From: Mangrovimonas futianensis
Lineage (GTDB): Bacteria > Bacteroidota > Bacteroidia > Flavobacteriales > Flavobacteriaceae
NCBI RefSeq assembly: GCF_021245805.1
Contig: NZ_JAJJNF010000001.1
Coordinates: 558,001-622,000 of the forward strand
Reading direction: 5' to 3'
Length of the DNA stretch: 64,000 bases
The translations under genes and the position numbers were made by a program. This document shows positions 50,872 through 58,992 of this stretch, in pieces. The notes under the pieces are model-generated. The model saw only the letters and a program-made list of their open reading frames with translations. It ran no database searches and was not told where the DNA came from. The stretch's first letter is position 1. The number at the start of each line of letters is the position of its first letter.

Positions 50872-51219
50872 ATGGACGTTAAGTACATTACGGTTAAGGA
50901 AGCTGCCCTGAACAACAATTGTCCGGAATGCTTCAACAATCAAGGACTCAACTTGACTTTCAAACAGAAGTTTGTAGAGAATAAGTTTTATAAGTCTTTA
51001 ACCGAAGAGACCATTCAAGAAATTGAATGCCGGGTGTGCAACACCATGATTTACCCCGTAAGATGGACAGAAGATATTGAGCGTGTTTTTAAGTACCATC
51101 AAAAAGCTTTTATCCCAAAAACCAAATCAATGAAGTTAAAGAAACTGTCTTGGGTTCTAATAATTTCCTCGATCATTCTACTGGCGCTCCTTATTACAGC
51201 TGCGCTCTTATTGCTTTAG
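50872..51219 (+). CDS. zinc-ribbon membrane protein of unknown function
   Basis: 115 residues: NNCPECFNN near residue 17 and ECRVCNTM near residue 60 form two CxxC pairs, a likely zinc ribbon, and the C-terminus is a single hydrophobic helix (about 93-114). It starts 2 bases after the histidine kinase stop, so it is co-transcribed and may sit beside the kinase at the membrane. Its 3' end overlaps the opposing HIT gene by 26 bases. Confidence 0.8.
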   Translation: MDVKYITVKEAALNNNCPECFNNQGLNLTFKQKFVENKFYKSLTEETIQEIECRVCNTMIYPVRWTEDIERVFKYHQKAFIPKTKSMKLKKLSWVLIISSIILLALLITAALLLL

Positions 51220-51583
51220 CAACAGCTTCAAAGTCCTCAGGCGTGTGAGCCGACTTTGTAATAAAACGGGCATCATCCATAGAAGTCAACGGAATGAGAT
51301 GCACATGAACATGCGGCACTTCCAACCCAATTACAGTCATACCCACCCGTTTACAAGGCACAGCCTTTTCTATGGCCAAAGCCACAGTTCTTGAAAAAGC
51401 CATCAAACCCATATAGGTTACCTCATCCAAGTCAAAGAGTTTATCCACTTCCTTTTTAGGAATACAAAGGGTATGTCCCTTGGCATTGGGATTAATATCC
51501 AGAAACGCCAAAAAGTCATCGGTTTCTGCAATTTTGTAACATGGGATTTCTCCGTTGATAATTTTAGTAAAAATGGATGCCAT
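51194..51583 (-). CDS. HIT-family nucleotide hydrolase
   Basis: 129 residues. Catalytic HIT triad is HVHVHLIPL; the N-terminus is FTKIINGEIPCYKIAETDD and contains the usual LDINPNAKGHTLCIPKKE. Probably a nucleoside phosphoramidase/dinucleotide hydrolase (HinT-like). It shares its strand with greA but the greA terminator separates them. Confidence 0.93.
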   Translation of the reverse strand: MASIFTKIINGEIPCYKIAETDDFLAFLDINPNAKGHTLCIPKKEVDKLFDLDEVTYMGLMAFSRTVALAIEKAVPCKRVGMTVIGLEVPHVHVHLIPLTSMDDARFITKSAHTPEDFEAVAKAIRAQL

Positions 51584-51617
51584 GGGTATGTGTTTTGAGT
51601 ACTAAAGATAAAAAGAA

Positions 51618-51650
51618 AATTCCTGCCTAAAGTCATCTAAGCAGGAATCT
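51618..51650 (-). terminator. Terminator of greA
   Basis: ATTCCTGC / GCAGGAAT stem with a 13-base loop; TTTTCTTTTT follows on the minus strand. Confidence 0.82.
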
Positions 51651-51667
51651 TTATAGGTTGTAAAATC

Positions 51668-52141
51668 TTATCGGCTGATTTCTAAGATGTCAAATTTCAT
51701 GATCCCATTAGGCACCTGTATCTCGGCTACATCACCAACAGATTTACCAAGCAAGCCTTTTCCAATAGGCGAATTCACAGAAATTTTTCCAGTTTTTAAA
51801 TCGGCTTCACTTTCTGCCACCAACGTATAGGTCATTTCCATTCCATTGGTCTGGTTTTTTAATTTCACCTTAGACAACACCAATACTTTAGAAGTATCCA
51901 ATTGTGATTCGTCAATCAGTCTCGCATTGGCCAACGTCTCTTCCATTTTGGATATTTTCATTTCCAAAAGCCCTTGCGCTTCCTTGGCGGCATCATATTC
52001 GGCATTCTCACTTAAGTCTCCCTTATCTCTTGCGTCTGCAATAGCTTGGGAGGCCTTTGGACGTTCTATATCTTTTAATTGGTTTAACTCGTCTCGTAAC
52101 TTTTTTAATCCTTCTGCCGTGTAATAAGATACTTTACTCAT
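51668..52141 (-). CDS. greA: transcription elongation factor GreA
   Basis: 157 residues: N-terminal coiled coil (about 1-75) with the acidic tip DLSENAEYDAAKEAQG, then the FKBP-like domain (GKISVNSPIGKGLLGKSVGD). It enters the RNA polymerase secondary channel and stimulates cleavage of backtracked transcripts. Its leader contains alternative hairpins that suggest attenuation. Confidence 0.96.
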   Translation of the reverse strand: MSKVSYYTAEGLKKLRDELNQLKDIERPKASQAIADARDKGDLSENAEYDAAKEAQGLLEMKISKMEETLANARLIDESQLDTSKVLVLSKVKLKNQTNGMEMTYTLVAESEADLKTGKISVNSPIGKGLLGKSVGDVAEIQVPNGIMKFDILEISR

Positions 52142-52184
52142 AACTTCATCGTTTTTAAATTATAATTAGCGCTTGTTTGTGTAC

Positions 52185-52250
52185 AAAAAGCCCGTCCAAA
52201 AAATTCCTGAAGACGGGACATAAACGCAAAAAATCCCGTTCTCACGAGAT
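52185..52250 (-). promoter_or_regulatory. greA leader with mutually exclusive hairpins (possible attenuator)
   Basis: On the minus strand the leader has four segments: 1 ATCTCGT (52250-52244), 2 ACGGGAT (52239-52233), 3 TCCCGTC (52218-52212), 4 GACGGGC (52196-52190). 1:2 pairs with a GAGA loop and precedes TTTTTT; 3:4 pairs and precedes TTTTT; 2:3 can also pair (ACGGGA with TCCCGT) and would exclude both. This is the 1:2/2:3/3:4 layout of a transcription attenuator. Inferred from pairing only. Confidence 0.5.
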
Positions 52251-52257
52251 TGTCCTA

Positions 52258-52265
52258 CAAATATA
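52258..52265 (-). promoter_or_regulatory. -7 promoter element of greA (TATATTTG on the minus strand)
   Basis: A perfect box; the transcript would start just before leader segment 1, leaving a leader of about 110 bases. Confidence 0.65.
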
Positions 52266-52324
52266 CAAAATATTTATGTCTCTGTGCTTTTTGTTGTAAA
52301 TTGTGCCTAAAAATTGAAGAAAAA

Positions 52325-52771
52325 ATGAAATCCTTTAAACTCCTCATAATCTTGGCGGTTACCGTGCTGTTTTCATGTAATAAGGATGATGATGACAACA
52401 ACAGAAACCCTTATTTACCCAACGTGTCTTTTGACACTGGAAATATGATCAACACCAATTTACCCCAGTATAGTGATTTGAATTTTACTGGCAACCACAA
52501 GGTGGTTCCTGGAGAAGGTGTGGGTATAAGAGGTATCGTTGTATATAATACGGGTAGTGGCTATACCGCTTTTGAAATTGCAGATCCCAATCATACCCTT
52601 CAAACTTGCTCTACACTTACTGTAGATGGCATTATTGCCACTTGCAACTGTGATGATGGCAACTCCTATGACATTGTTACGGGCAGCCCTCAAGAAGGTA
52701 CCAACGGTCCCTATGCGCTTTTAAATTACCGGGTACAAGTTTCTGGCAGCATCATTAGGGTTTATAACTAA
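52325..52771 (+). CDS. lipoprotein with a degenerate Rieske-like domain
   Basis: 148 residues: a lipoprotein signal (VTVLFSCNKDDDD), then a beta-rich domain whose second half follows the Rieske pattern (DPNHTLQTCSTLTVDG ... IATCNCDDGNSYDIVTGSPQ ... GPYALLNYRVQVSGSIIRVYN). Rieske clusters need CxH and CxxH; here the Cys positions have partners CS and CNCD, so the His ligands are gone and no 2Fe-2S cluster of Rieske type is expected. Start at the ATG at 52325; an upstream frame of 25 codons is rejected because it precedes the signal. Confidence 0.7.
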   Translation: MKSFKLLIILAVTVLFSCNKDDDDNNRNPYLPNVSFDTGNMINTNLPQYSDLNFTGNHKVVPGEGVGIRGIVVYNTGSGYTAFEIADPNHTLQTCSTLTVDGIIATCNCDDGNSYDIVTGSPQEGTNGPYALLNYRVQVSGSIIRVYN

Positions 52772-53115
52772 TTGCACTTATCATAAACCTTAATTCTTAG
52801 ATGGTTTTTAGGAAACCGAACGGGCTTCATTTTTACTTCATCTTCTTGTGAAATTGACATAGCACGCTCATCAAAACGAAACTTGGGGCGCTCCCTCAGG
52901 AATAATAAGTAGTTAGACGTAGCAGTTTCAAAATTGGCTTGTGATGACAACACAAAACCGTTAAGTATGATTTGCTTTTTGGATTTAACAGGACTGAACA
53001 TTCCCAATGAGCTATCTTTTGCCTCTAGGCCTAATAGGGAATAGCCTGAGATATCGGTTTGGGCATTTAAACTGAAAAGAGATAGAATAAAAAGAATACT
53101 TAAATGATTTCCCAT
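52768..53115 (-). CDS. secreted hypothetical protein
   Basis: 115 residues: signal peptide (to about LNAQ, residue 19), then a beta-rich domain with charged ends. No family recognised. Its 3' end overlaps the converging lipoprotein gene by 4 bases, and the interrupted lipoprotein gene lies 30 bases upstream on the same strand. Confidence 0.65.
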   Translation of the reverse strand: MGNHLSILFILSLFSLNAQTDISGYSLLGLEAKDSSLGMFSPVKSKKQIILNGFVLSSQANFETATSNYLLFLRERPKFRFDERAMSISQEDEVKMKPVRFPKNHLRIKVYDKCN

Positions 53116-53145
53116 AATTCACAACTATAAAAACCTAAGATAGCA

Positions 53146-53751
53146 TTATTCTATTGAAGCTTCCTCTTCTGGCCAAGAATCCAACATGTCTATGTTCAAA
53201 TAGTAGATTTGAATGTTTTTATTTGAATCTTTTAATTGTTGATTTGAGGTCTTTAAAATTTTCCTATTTTTTTTACTCCCCATGAATTTAGCCCAAAGAA
53301 CTATTGCTATATTTTGATTCTCAGGAAAACGAACTGAATCTCCATGCTGATCAATTATAAAACCCTCTAATTGCGATATGCTTTTTTCATTAAATTGAAG
53401 CTCCTGATCTTCTAAAATCATATCGTAATAGTTCGCTTCTAAATCATCCTCTTTTTTCTTAACCAAACACATTTGGGTTTCTTCTACGAAACCGCCTTTT
53501 TTATTAAACAGATAGGTGTCTGGCAGTCGGAATAATGAATCCCTAAATACGGCTAAATCTTGATAGGTAGTGTAAGCAGACAAATAAAAGTTATGGGCTA
53601 GATCAACGGGTAAGGATTCCTCTTAGATGTATTTTTTAAGAGAATGGATACTTTCCACTTGTGGTTTCTTTATACCTGCAACGGTTCTCAAAACCGGTTG
53701 GCAACTCAAAAAAACTAAAACCATTACCAGAATACTAAATTTTCTTATCAT
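53146..53751 (-). pseudogene. hypothetical lipoprotein gene interrupted by one in-frame stop
   Basis: From the ATG at 53751 the frame begins with a lipoprotein signal (SILVMVLVFLSCQP) and GIKKPQVES, then meets TAA at 53625-53623 (codon 43), and continues in the same frame (EESLPVDLAHNFYLSAY...) for 158 more codons to 53146. Everything except the stop looks like one protein of about 200 residues. It is probably a recent pseudogene; a sequencing error or readthrough cannot be excluded. The protein family is not recognised with certainty. Confidence 0.7.
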
Positions 53752-53886
53752 AACATTTCAATATATTCCTAACTAATCCAGCCTTCGAAATAAATGCAAG
53801 ACTCGAAACTTTCTAAATTAGGCCAACCTATGGAAATTAAAACCCAACAAAAAATGTAATAATTTTTAAATCTATTTTATTGAATT

Positions 53887-53917
53887 AAAAAAGCCAAGGA
53901 AATCCTTGGCTTTTTTT
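53887..53917 (-). terminator. Terminator of the TonB-dependent receptor gene
   Basis: AAAAAGCCAAGGA / TCCTTGGCTTTTT stem with a 2-base centre, T runs on both strands. Confidence 0.88.
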
Positions 53918-53960
53918 AAGACTAATAGATTCTGAAACAAGTTCACAATGACAATTCCCT

Positions 53961-56165
53961 TTAAAAGTTCAGTGTCACTCCCACTAAAAAGTTAGCCGTA
54001 GCTTGTGGGTAATATCCCGCACCTTCAATGGTTGTAATTTGATTGGGATTACTCCAAGTATCATCATAGGTATAGTAATACCCATTTGAGATGTATTTCT
54101 TATTGAAAATATTATTTGCTAGCCCTGAAATAACAATACTATCAAATACCGAATTGGTTTTAATCTCATAAGTAACACTAAAATCGTTTACAAAATAGCT
54201 ATCCAACTTCGATCTTTCAGCACCTGTATTTCCCATATATTGCTCACCAACATATTTACTCAACAAGGTCATTTGTAGATTCTTCAAAGGTGTCACGATG
54301 ATAGCATTTCCAACAATCAGCTCAGGCGAAAACGAAATGTTTGTTTTTCCTAAGTTCACCAATTCACCATCCAAAGATGTGACGAACTCCTTATTTTTAT
54401 TGGTGCTTAACGTCATATTTGGCTGCACTGTCAATACATCATTGATTCTTACCGCAGCTTCCACCTCAAGTCCCAAACGGTAGCTCTCACCACTGTTGTC
54501 ACGTAAAGGGCTACCCACATCATCCAACTCACCCGTAAGCACCAGTTGTTCATTGTACATCATGTAATAGCCATTAACATTTAACCTGAAATTTTTATTG
54601 TTATGTCTCCAACCCAATTCAAAGTCGTTTAAGCGCTCTGGTTGCACGTCTGGGTTTCCTTTAAAATCATCTCTATTAGGTTCTCTATTGGCTCTAGCAT
54701 AGGAGAAATAGAGGTTATTCATTTGGTTTAGCTCATAGGTCAATCCCAGCTTTGGGTTGAAAAACGTATAGTTTTTATCGACTACAAAAGGCACCAAATC
54801 AGATGAAATTCCAGAAGTCTCATAGGCAACATTTCTAACTTGGAAATCGGCAAAAAAACTCCAATGGCTATCAAAGCGCAGGTTAGCCTTGGCAAATCCA
54901 CTCAAATCCTGTTTCTTTCCAACGCCATCATAGTAGCGGTCTCTTATTTCACTTTGGCTCGCGTAACGTGCCCAAATGATTTCTCCAAAATGATCCCCTT
55001 CATAATAGCTATAAGATCCTCCAAAGATCACATCCATAAAATCGTCTTTATAGTTGGCATTCGCATTGACCACATAAAAGTCGTTATCCAACCATCTGCG
55101 ACGAATTAAATCAGTGGTATTGATAATTTCGCTACCTAATTCAATCTCTTCCAAACCGTAATCTGAAAAATCTTCATCTTCTTTATATTGCTCAAAAAAC
55201 CCCCTTCCGTAGGTATAATTTAGCCCCACATTGGTTGACCAACGGTTGTTATACTTTTGATTCCAATGCAGTTGGTAATGGTCTTGGCTGTAGTTATCTA
55301 CTTCATTGTCATAAAACTGCATGTTGCCATCCTCATCAAAATACATCCCTGCCGTGTTAAAAGTTCTATCGTTTTCCAGCTTGTCTAAATCTTCTAGACC
55401 ATTCCAGCTTTGATAGGTTACTTCCTTACCACCAAACATAACCGCCTTGATTAAGGTTTGGTCACTTACATAGGAGCCTTGAACAAAATAGGATTTTAAG
55501 TCGGACGTTGCTCGGTCGATATATCCATCTGACTTGATCTGAGAAAGACGTCCTGCAATTTCGAAGTGGTCATTCATAAGTCCGGTACTGTACTTTACAG
55601 TATGCTTTCTGGTATTGTAACTTCCAAAGGAATTGGAAATTTGCCCGCTAGACTCTTTTGAAACGGCATCAGTAAGCACGTTGATACTCGCCCCAAAAGC
55701 CCCTGAACCATTTGTGGAGGTACCAACCCCTCGTTGTAGTTGTAAACTTTCTACTGAAGAAGCAAAATCTCCTAAATTCACCCAGAAGGTTCCTAATGAT
55801 TCGGCATCATTGTAAGGAATCCCGTTAATGGTCACATTAGTGGATTGGGAACTCACCCCACGAACACGAATACCCGTATACCCCACACCTGCACCAGCAT
55901 CTGAAGTGGTCACTACCGAAGGTAAAAAGTTTAACAGGACTGGAATGTCTTGACCTAAATTTCGCTTTTCCAATTCTTCACCTGTGACATTGGAATGGGT
56001 AATAGGAGATGTAGCATTGACCCGTACGGCCTTTACCAACACCTCATCCAGGCTTTCCAGTTTGGTTGAATCTTGGGTTGTTTCTGATGGATTCTCCTGC
56101 GACCACCCTGTCGCGGCAGTTATTAATAGCCCTAGGAGAACACTTGATTTGAATAAAATTTTCAT
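53961..56165 (-). CDS. TonB-dependent outer-membrane receptor, probable thiamine uptake
   Basis: 734 residues: signal peptide (to about TGWSQE), TonB-box-like LDEVLVKAVRV, plug domain (about 50-170; LPSVVTTSDAGAGVGYTGIR, GAFGASINVLTD), and a 22-strand beta-barrel ending in the aromatic FLVGVTLNF. TonB-dependent receptors import scarce nutrients. The TPP riboswitch in its leader shows that it responds to thiamine status, so it very likely imports thiamine or a precursor. Just upstream on the same strand lie the thiamine-related operon genes. Confidence 0.93.
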   Translation of the reverse strand: MKILFKSSVLLGLLITAATGWSQENPSETTQDSTKLESLDEVLVKAVRVNATSPITHSNVTGEELEKRNLGQDIPVLLNFLPSVVTTSDAGAGVGYTGIRVRGVSSQSTNVTINGIPYNDAESLGTFWVNLGDFASSVESLQLQRGVGTSTNGSGAFGASINVLTDAVSKESSGQISNSFGSYNTRKHTVKYSTGLMNDHFEIAGRLSQIKSDGYIDRATSDLKSYFVQGSYVSDQTLIKAVMFGGKEVTYQSWNGLEDLDKLENDRTFNTAGMYFDEDGNMQFYDNEVDNYSQDHYQLHWNQKYNNRWSTNVGLNYTYGRGFFEQYKEDEDFSDYGLEEIELGSEIINTTDLIRRRWLDNDFYVVNANANYKDDFMDVIFGGSYSYYEGDHFGEIIWARYASQSEIRDRYYDGVGKKQDLSGFAKANLRFDSHWSFFADFQVRNVAYETSGISSDLVPFVVDKNYTFFNPKLGLTYELNQMNNLYFSYARANREPNRDDFKGNPDVQPERLNDFELGWRHNNKNFRLNVNGYYMMYNEQLVLTGELDDVGSPLRDNSGESYRLGLEVEAAVRINDVLTVQPNMTLSTNKNKEFVTSLDGELVNLGKTNISFSPELIVGNAIIVTPLKNLQMTLLSKYVGEQYMGNTGAERSKLDSYFVNDFSVTYEIKTNSVFDSIVISGLANNIFNKKYISNGYYYTYDDTWSNPNQITTIEGAGYYPQATANFLVGVTLNF

Positions 56166-56246
56166 TCGATAAAATAAATTTTAGCGAATAAAAAGAGGCA
56201 ATTATTCTTTGTTGTTAAATGATTTATTTTGAGCGTTAAAAGCAGT

Positions 56247-56265
56247 AAAAAAGCAAAGCTTTTTT
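56247..56265 (-). terminator. Possible riboswitch-controlled terminator
   Basis: On the minus strand AAAAAAGC-TTT-GCTTTTTT hairpin between riboswitch and start codon; a second hairpin, AAAACATCT-AGT-AGATGTTTT (56298-56278), precedes it. Either could be the expression platform. Confidence 0.45.
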
Positions 56266-56307
56266 TGATACTCACTAAAAACATCTACTAGATGTTTTCT
56301 TAACGTT

Positions 56308-56382
56308 CGTAGTCCCTAAACAGCATTACCTGTTCTAGGTTCATTGGGTATGATCTCAGCCGATATTAGGCACCCCTTTATG
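56308..56382 (-). ncRNA. TPP (THI-box) riboswitch
   Basis: Minus-strand sequence carries the conserved TPP-aptamer blocks in order: GGGGTGCC, CTGAGAT (within GGCTGAGATC), ACCC, GAACCT, CAGGTAATGCTG and AGGGA. This is the consensus of thiamine-pyrophosphate riboswitches. It lies about 140 bases upstream of the receptor start, in the 301-base gap 56166-56466, followed by two hairpins; high TPP should switch off receptor synthesis. Confidence 0.93.
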
Positions 56383-56466
56383 AGAACGGCGCAAAATTAA
56401 TGAAGAATTAACAATTAACAAGGAAAAAACAGAAAAGATAATCCGAGTTTGAAATAAGACTCGCTT

Positions 56467-56871
56467 TTATATTTCAGGCGGCTTTCTATTGGCCTTTTTA
56501 TCAGATTGTTTGCGTTTATTATCCAAACGTTTTCTTTTAACAGAGGCTGGAATTTTAGTAGGTTTTCTTTTTTTAGGCTTCTTGAATGCCTGTTGAATCA
56601 TTGCCAAAAAGCGTTCAATCACCAACTGTTTATTTTTATGTTGGCTTCTACTTTCATCACATTGAAGAATCAAAACTCCTTCATTACTGATTTTATTCTG
56701 AAGTTTCTCAAACAAGCTTTGTTTTTGCTCTTCATTCAAAGCCAAAGAAGCTTCCACATCAAAACGCAATTCTACCTTACTGGATACCTTGTTGACATTC
56801 TGTCCACCAGCACCCGAACTCCTCATGGCTGAAAATTGCAATTCTGATATGAGAGCTTCCTCTTGTACCAT
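56467..56871 (-). CDS. arfB: alternative ribosome-rescue factor / peptidyl-tRNA hydrolase ArfB
   Basis: 134 residues with the release-factor GGQ motif in RSSGAGGQNVNKVSSKVEL and a strongly basic C-terminal tail (KKPKKRKPTKIPASVKRKRL), the ArfB (YaeJ) hallmarks. It hydrolyses peptidyl-tRNA on stalled ribosomes. Its ATG overlaps the DUF4301 stop (TAATG); it is the last gene of the operon. Confidence 0.93.
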   Translation of the reverse strand: MVQEEALISELQFSAMRSSGAGGQNVNKVSSKVELRFDVEASLALNEEQKQSLFEKLQNKISNEGVLILQCDESRSQHKNKQLVIERFLAMIQQAFKKPKKRKPTKIPASVKRKRLDNKRKQSDKKANRKPPEI

Positions 56872-58430
56872 TACCCCTTAATTTGATGGGTGGTTTTTAA
56901 TAAATCATTGACCGTTTTCACGGGATTAAAAGTTATTAAAGGAACCTCAACAAAAATGGTATTCCAAAAAGCCATACTACCGTTCCAAAGTCCGGGCAGT
57001 TCCAAGGCCTTTAAATCTTTACCTTGTTTGGTTTTTTTAGTGATAAAAGCCGCTTGATGATCTACATATTGCGTCAAATCAAATTTGTTGCCATTGTAAT
57101 CTTTAACGCCACAAACAATATCTACTGGATTAAAATGAGTAGCATTTTTCAGTATGCTTTTTTGCTTCTTGTTTTTTATGTTGATTTGTGCCGATTCCAC
57201 AATTTGAAGAGAAACGTTCGCAAATTCATCCTTCACCCAAAATGGACCACCTCCCGGTTCCCCTTCATTTTTGACCATGCCACAGACTCTCAAAGGTCTA
57301 TTTAATTTGTCTCTCAAATAGGCTATTTGATATTTGGTTTTATATTTTTCAAATTCTGGAGAGATTCTCACATTTAAGTGCTGTGAAAGAAAAGCCGCCA
57401 CCTCTTCTATTTCTGATTCAGATAACTGATGGTCATCCATTTGCTTTAAATACTCAAAAGCTTGTTGCTGGACCTCAATAAGAATCCCCGCCAACATCTT
57501 TTTATATTTGGCTACATCTTCTTTGTACTTATAAACCACCACATTATCTATGTTTTTCATAAAGATAATATCAGCTTCCAAATCATTGAGGTTCTCAATC
57601 AATGCGCCATGACCTGATGGCCTGAACAGCAAAGAACCGTCTTCATTTCTAAACGGTTTGTCCTTTGGCGTAACGGCAATAGTATCAGTAGATTGCTTTT
57701 GATAGGAAAAGGAAATATCAAATTTAGATCCTGTCTTTCCTTCAACTTTTTCTTCAATACGGTCAAATTCCTTTTTAAACTTATCCTGATGGTTTTCAGA
57801 TATCGTAAAATGGATTTGAGTGGCACTATTGGAAGGTGCATAAAGCGCCGTTTCAAATAGATGCTCTTCAAAGGCCGTAGAAATCACCTGATTTTTATAT
57901 TCATGAAATGGCAACAACCCTTTTGGACAATCACCATAATTTAACATCTTGGGATCCAACATCGCCTTAACAAACAGATAGGATCGCTCATTGATGTTTT
58001 TGCTTTCCAAGTCTGGATATGCCGTTTGGAGCTCCTCCATAACTTCATAATAGAATGGAAACTTTTCTAAACCGATAAAGAATAAATTTAAGTCCTTAGT
58101 GTCATGATTGTTGACATAAGAATTAAGACTTTCTTTCTCGGGATTGTATTCATCCAAGAACTGGAAAAGGAATTTAAACATTCTGGTCGCGGCTCCAGAT
58201 GCCGGAACAAACTTTACAATGTCCAAACTATTTTTATCCGCCTCAAATTTTTCAATGGCTTTAGCCTCTTCTACTTCTGAAAGTCGCAAAATACCGTTAT
58301 CTATAGTAGCTGCTTCTACCAAGTTTGAAAACGGAAGTCCGCTTTTAAATAGCTCAATTTGTTCATTGATTTTTTCTTCGGTTAAGCCTTTACTTTTAAT
58401 TTGTTTAAGGTCTTTATTTTTAAATGCCAT
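56871..58430 (-). CDS. DUF4301 protein
   Basis: 519 residues, a single DUF4301 domain (LKQIKSKGLTEEKINEQIEL near the start; PASGAATRMFKFLF near residue 85). The SGAATRM loop recalls nucleotide- or sugar-1-phosphate-binding loops, but the function is not established. It overlaps the upstream kinase gene by 11 bases and is followed directly by arfB, so translation is coupled through the operon. Confidence 0.85.
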   Translation of the reverse strand: MAFKNKDLKQIKSKGLTEEKINEQIELFKSGLPFSNLVEAATIDNGILRLSEVEEAKAIEKFEADKNSLDIVKFVPASGAATRMFKFLFQFLDEYNPEKESLNSYVNNHDTKDLNLFFIGLEKFPFYYEVMEELQTAYPDLESKNINERSYLFVKAMLDPKMLNYGDCPKGLLPFHEYKNQVISTAFEEHLFETALYAPSNSATQIHFTISENHQDKFKKEFDRIEEKVEGKTGSKFDISFSYQKQSTDTIAVTPKDKPFRNEDGSLLFRPSGHGALIENLNDLEADIIFMKNIDNVVVYKYKEDVAKYKKMLAGILIEVQQQAFEYLKQMDDHQLSESEIEEVAAFLSQHLNVRISPEFEKYKTKYQIAYLRDKLNRPLRVCGMVKNEGEPGGGPFWVKDEFANVSLQIVESAQINIKNKKQKSILKNATHFNPVDIVCGVKDYNGNKFDLTQYVDHQAAFITKKTKQGKDLKALELPGLWNGSMAFWNTIFVEVPLITFNPVKTVNDLLKTTHQIKG

Positions 58431-58992
58431 ACGTTTTTGATAAAAGTTTATCGATTTGTTTTACTGCTTCATTAAATCGGGTAGCTTGATCCCCTTTGAG
58501 TAAAACAAAAGGTCTTTTGTGATTGATTAATGCTTGTTGAAATGTTTGAAACATTTCTTCTCTTTCATTGGGTTTATCTCTAATATTATCAGCAACCCAA
58601 GGAAGGTCAATATAGGTTAAAAAATACAAATCATAGGTGTTTTCTAGAGCGAATTTCTGCACGGGGTCTGGACAAAACCCAGAATAATACCACTCGCTAT
58701 ACACCTTCGTCTCTAACAAATCGGTATCACAAATAAGGAGTCTTTCTACTTGTTTAGATAATTTATTTTCCTCCTTCATTTGCCCAAATGCTATAGGAAG
58801 GACATCTTTTTCAGATAGTGTTTCTCCCAATTGCCACTTTTCCTCAGCATAAATACGCGAATATTCTTGAACCCATTTGGTTTGATAATGGTTTGCCAAT
58901 TGTTCAGCCAACGTACTTTTTCCTGTTGATTCGGGACCAAACAGGACTACTTTTATGATATTTCGGGATTGCTGTTTAAGCTTTTCTTCCAT
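58420..58992 (-). CDS. NadR-like AAA/P-loop kinase
   Basis: 190 residues, P-loop kinase: Walker A FGPESTGKSTLAEQLANHY, LICDTDLLETKVYSEWYYS, and LTYIDLPWVADNIRDKP-like lid. It matches the C-terminal ribosylnicotinamide-kinase domain of NadR. Beside a PnuC-type transporter, a thiamine-binding protein and a TPP-controlled receptor, phosphorylation of an imported thiamine-related compound is likely; a nicotinamide riboside role remains possible. The first 40 bases overlap the end of the transporter gene. Confidence 0.85.
   Translation of the reverse strand: MEEKLKQQSRNIIKVVLFGPESTGKSTLAEQLANHYQTKWVQEYSRIYAEEKWQLGETLSEKDVLPIAFGQMKEENKLSKQVERLLICDTDLLETKVYSEWYYSGFCPDPVQKFALENTYDLYFLTYIDLPWVADNIRDKPNEREEMFQTFQQALINHKRPFVLLKGDQATRFNEAVKQIDKLLSKTYGI

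Noticed and set aside
56277..56298. Simple terminator for an upstream gene
   Set aside because: The hairpin lies between the TPP aptamer and the receptor, so an expression-platform role is more likely than termination of arfB.
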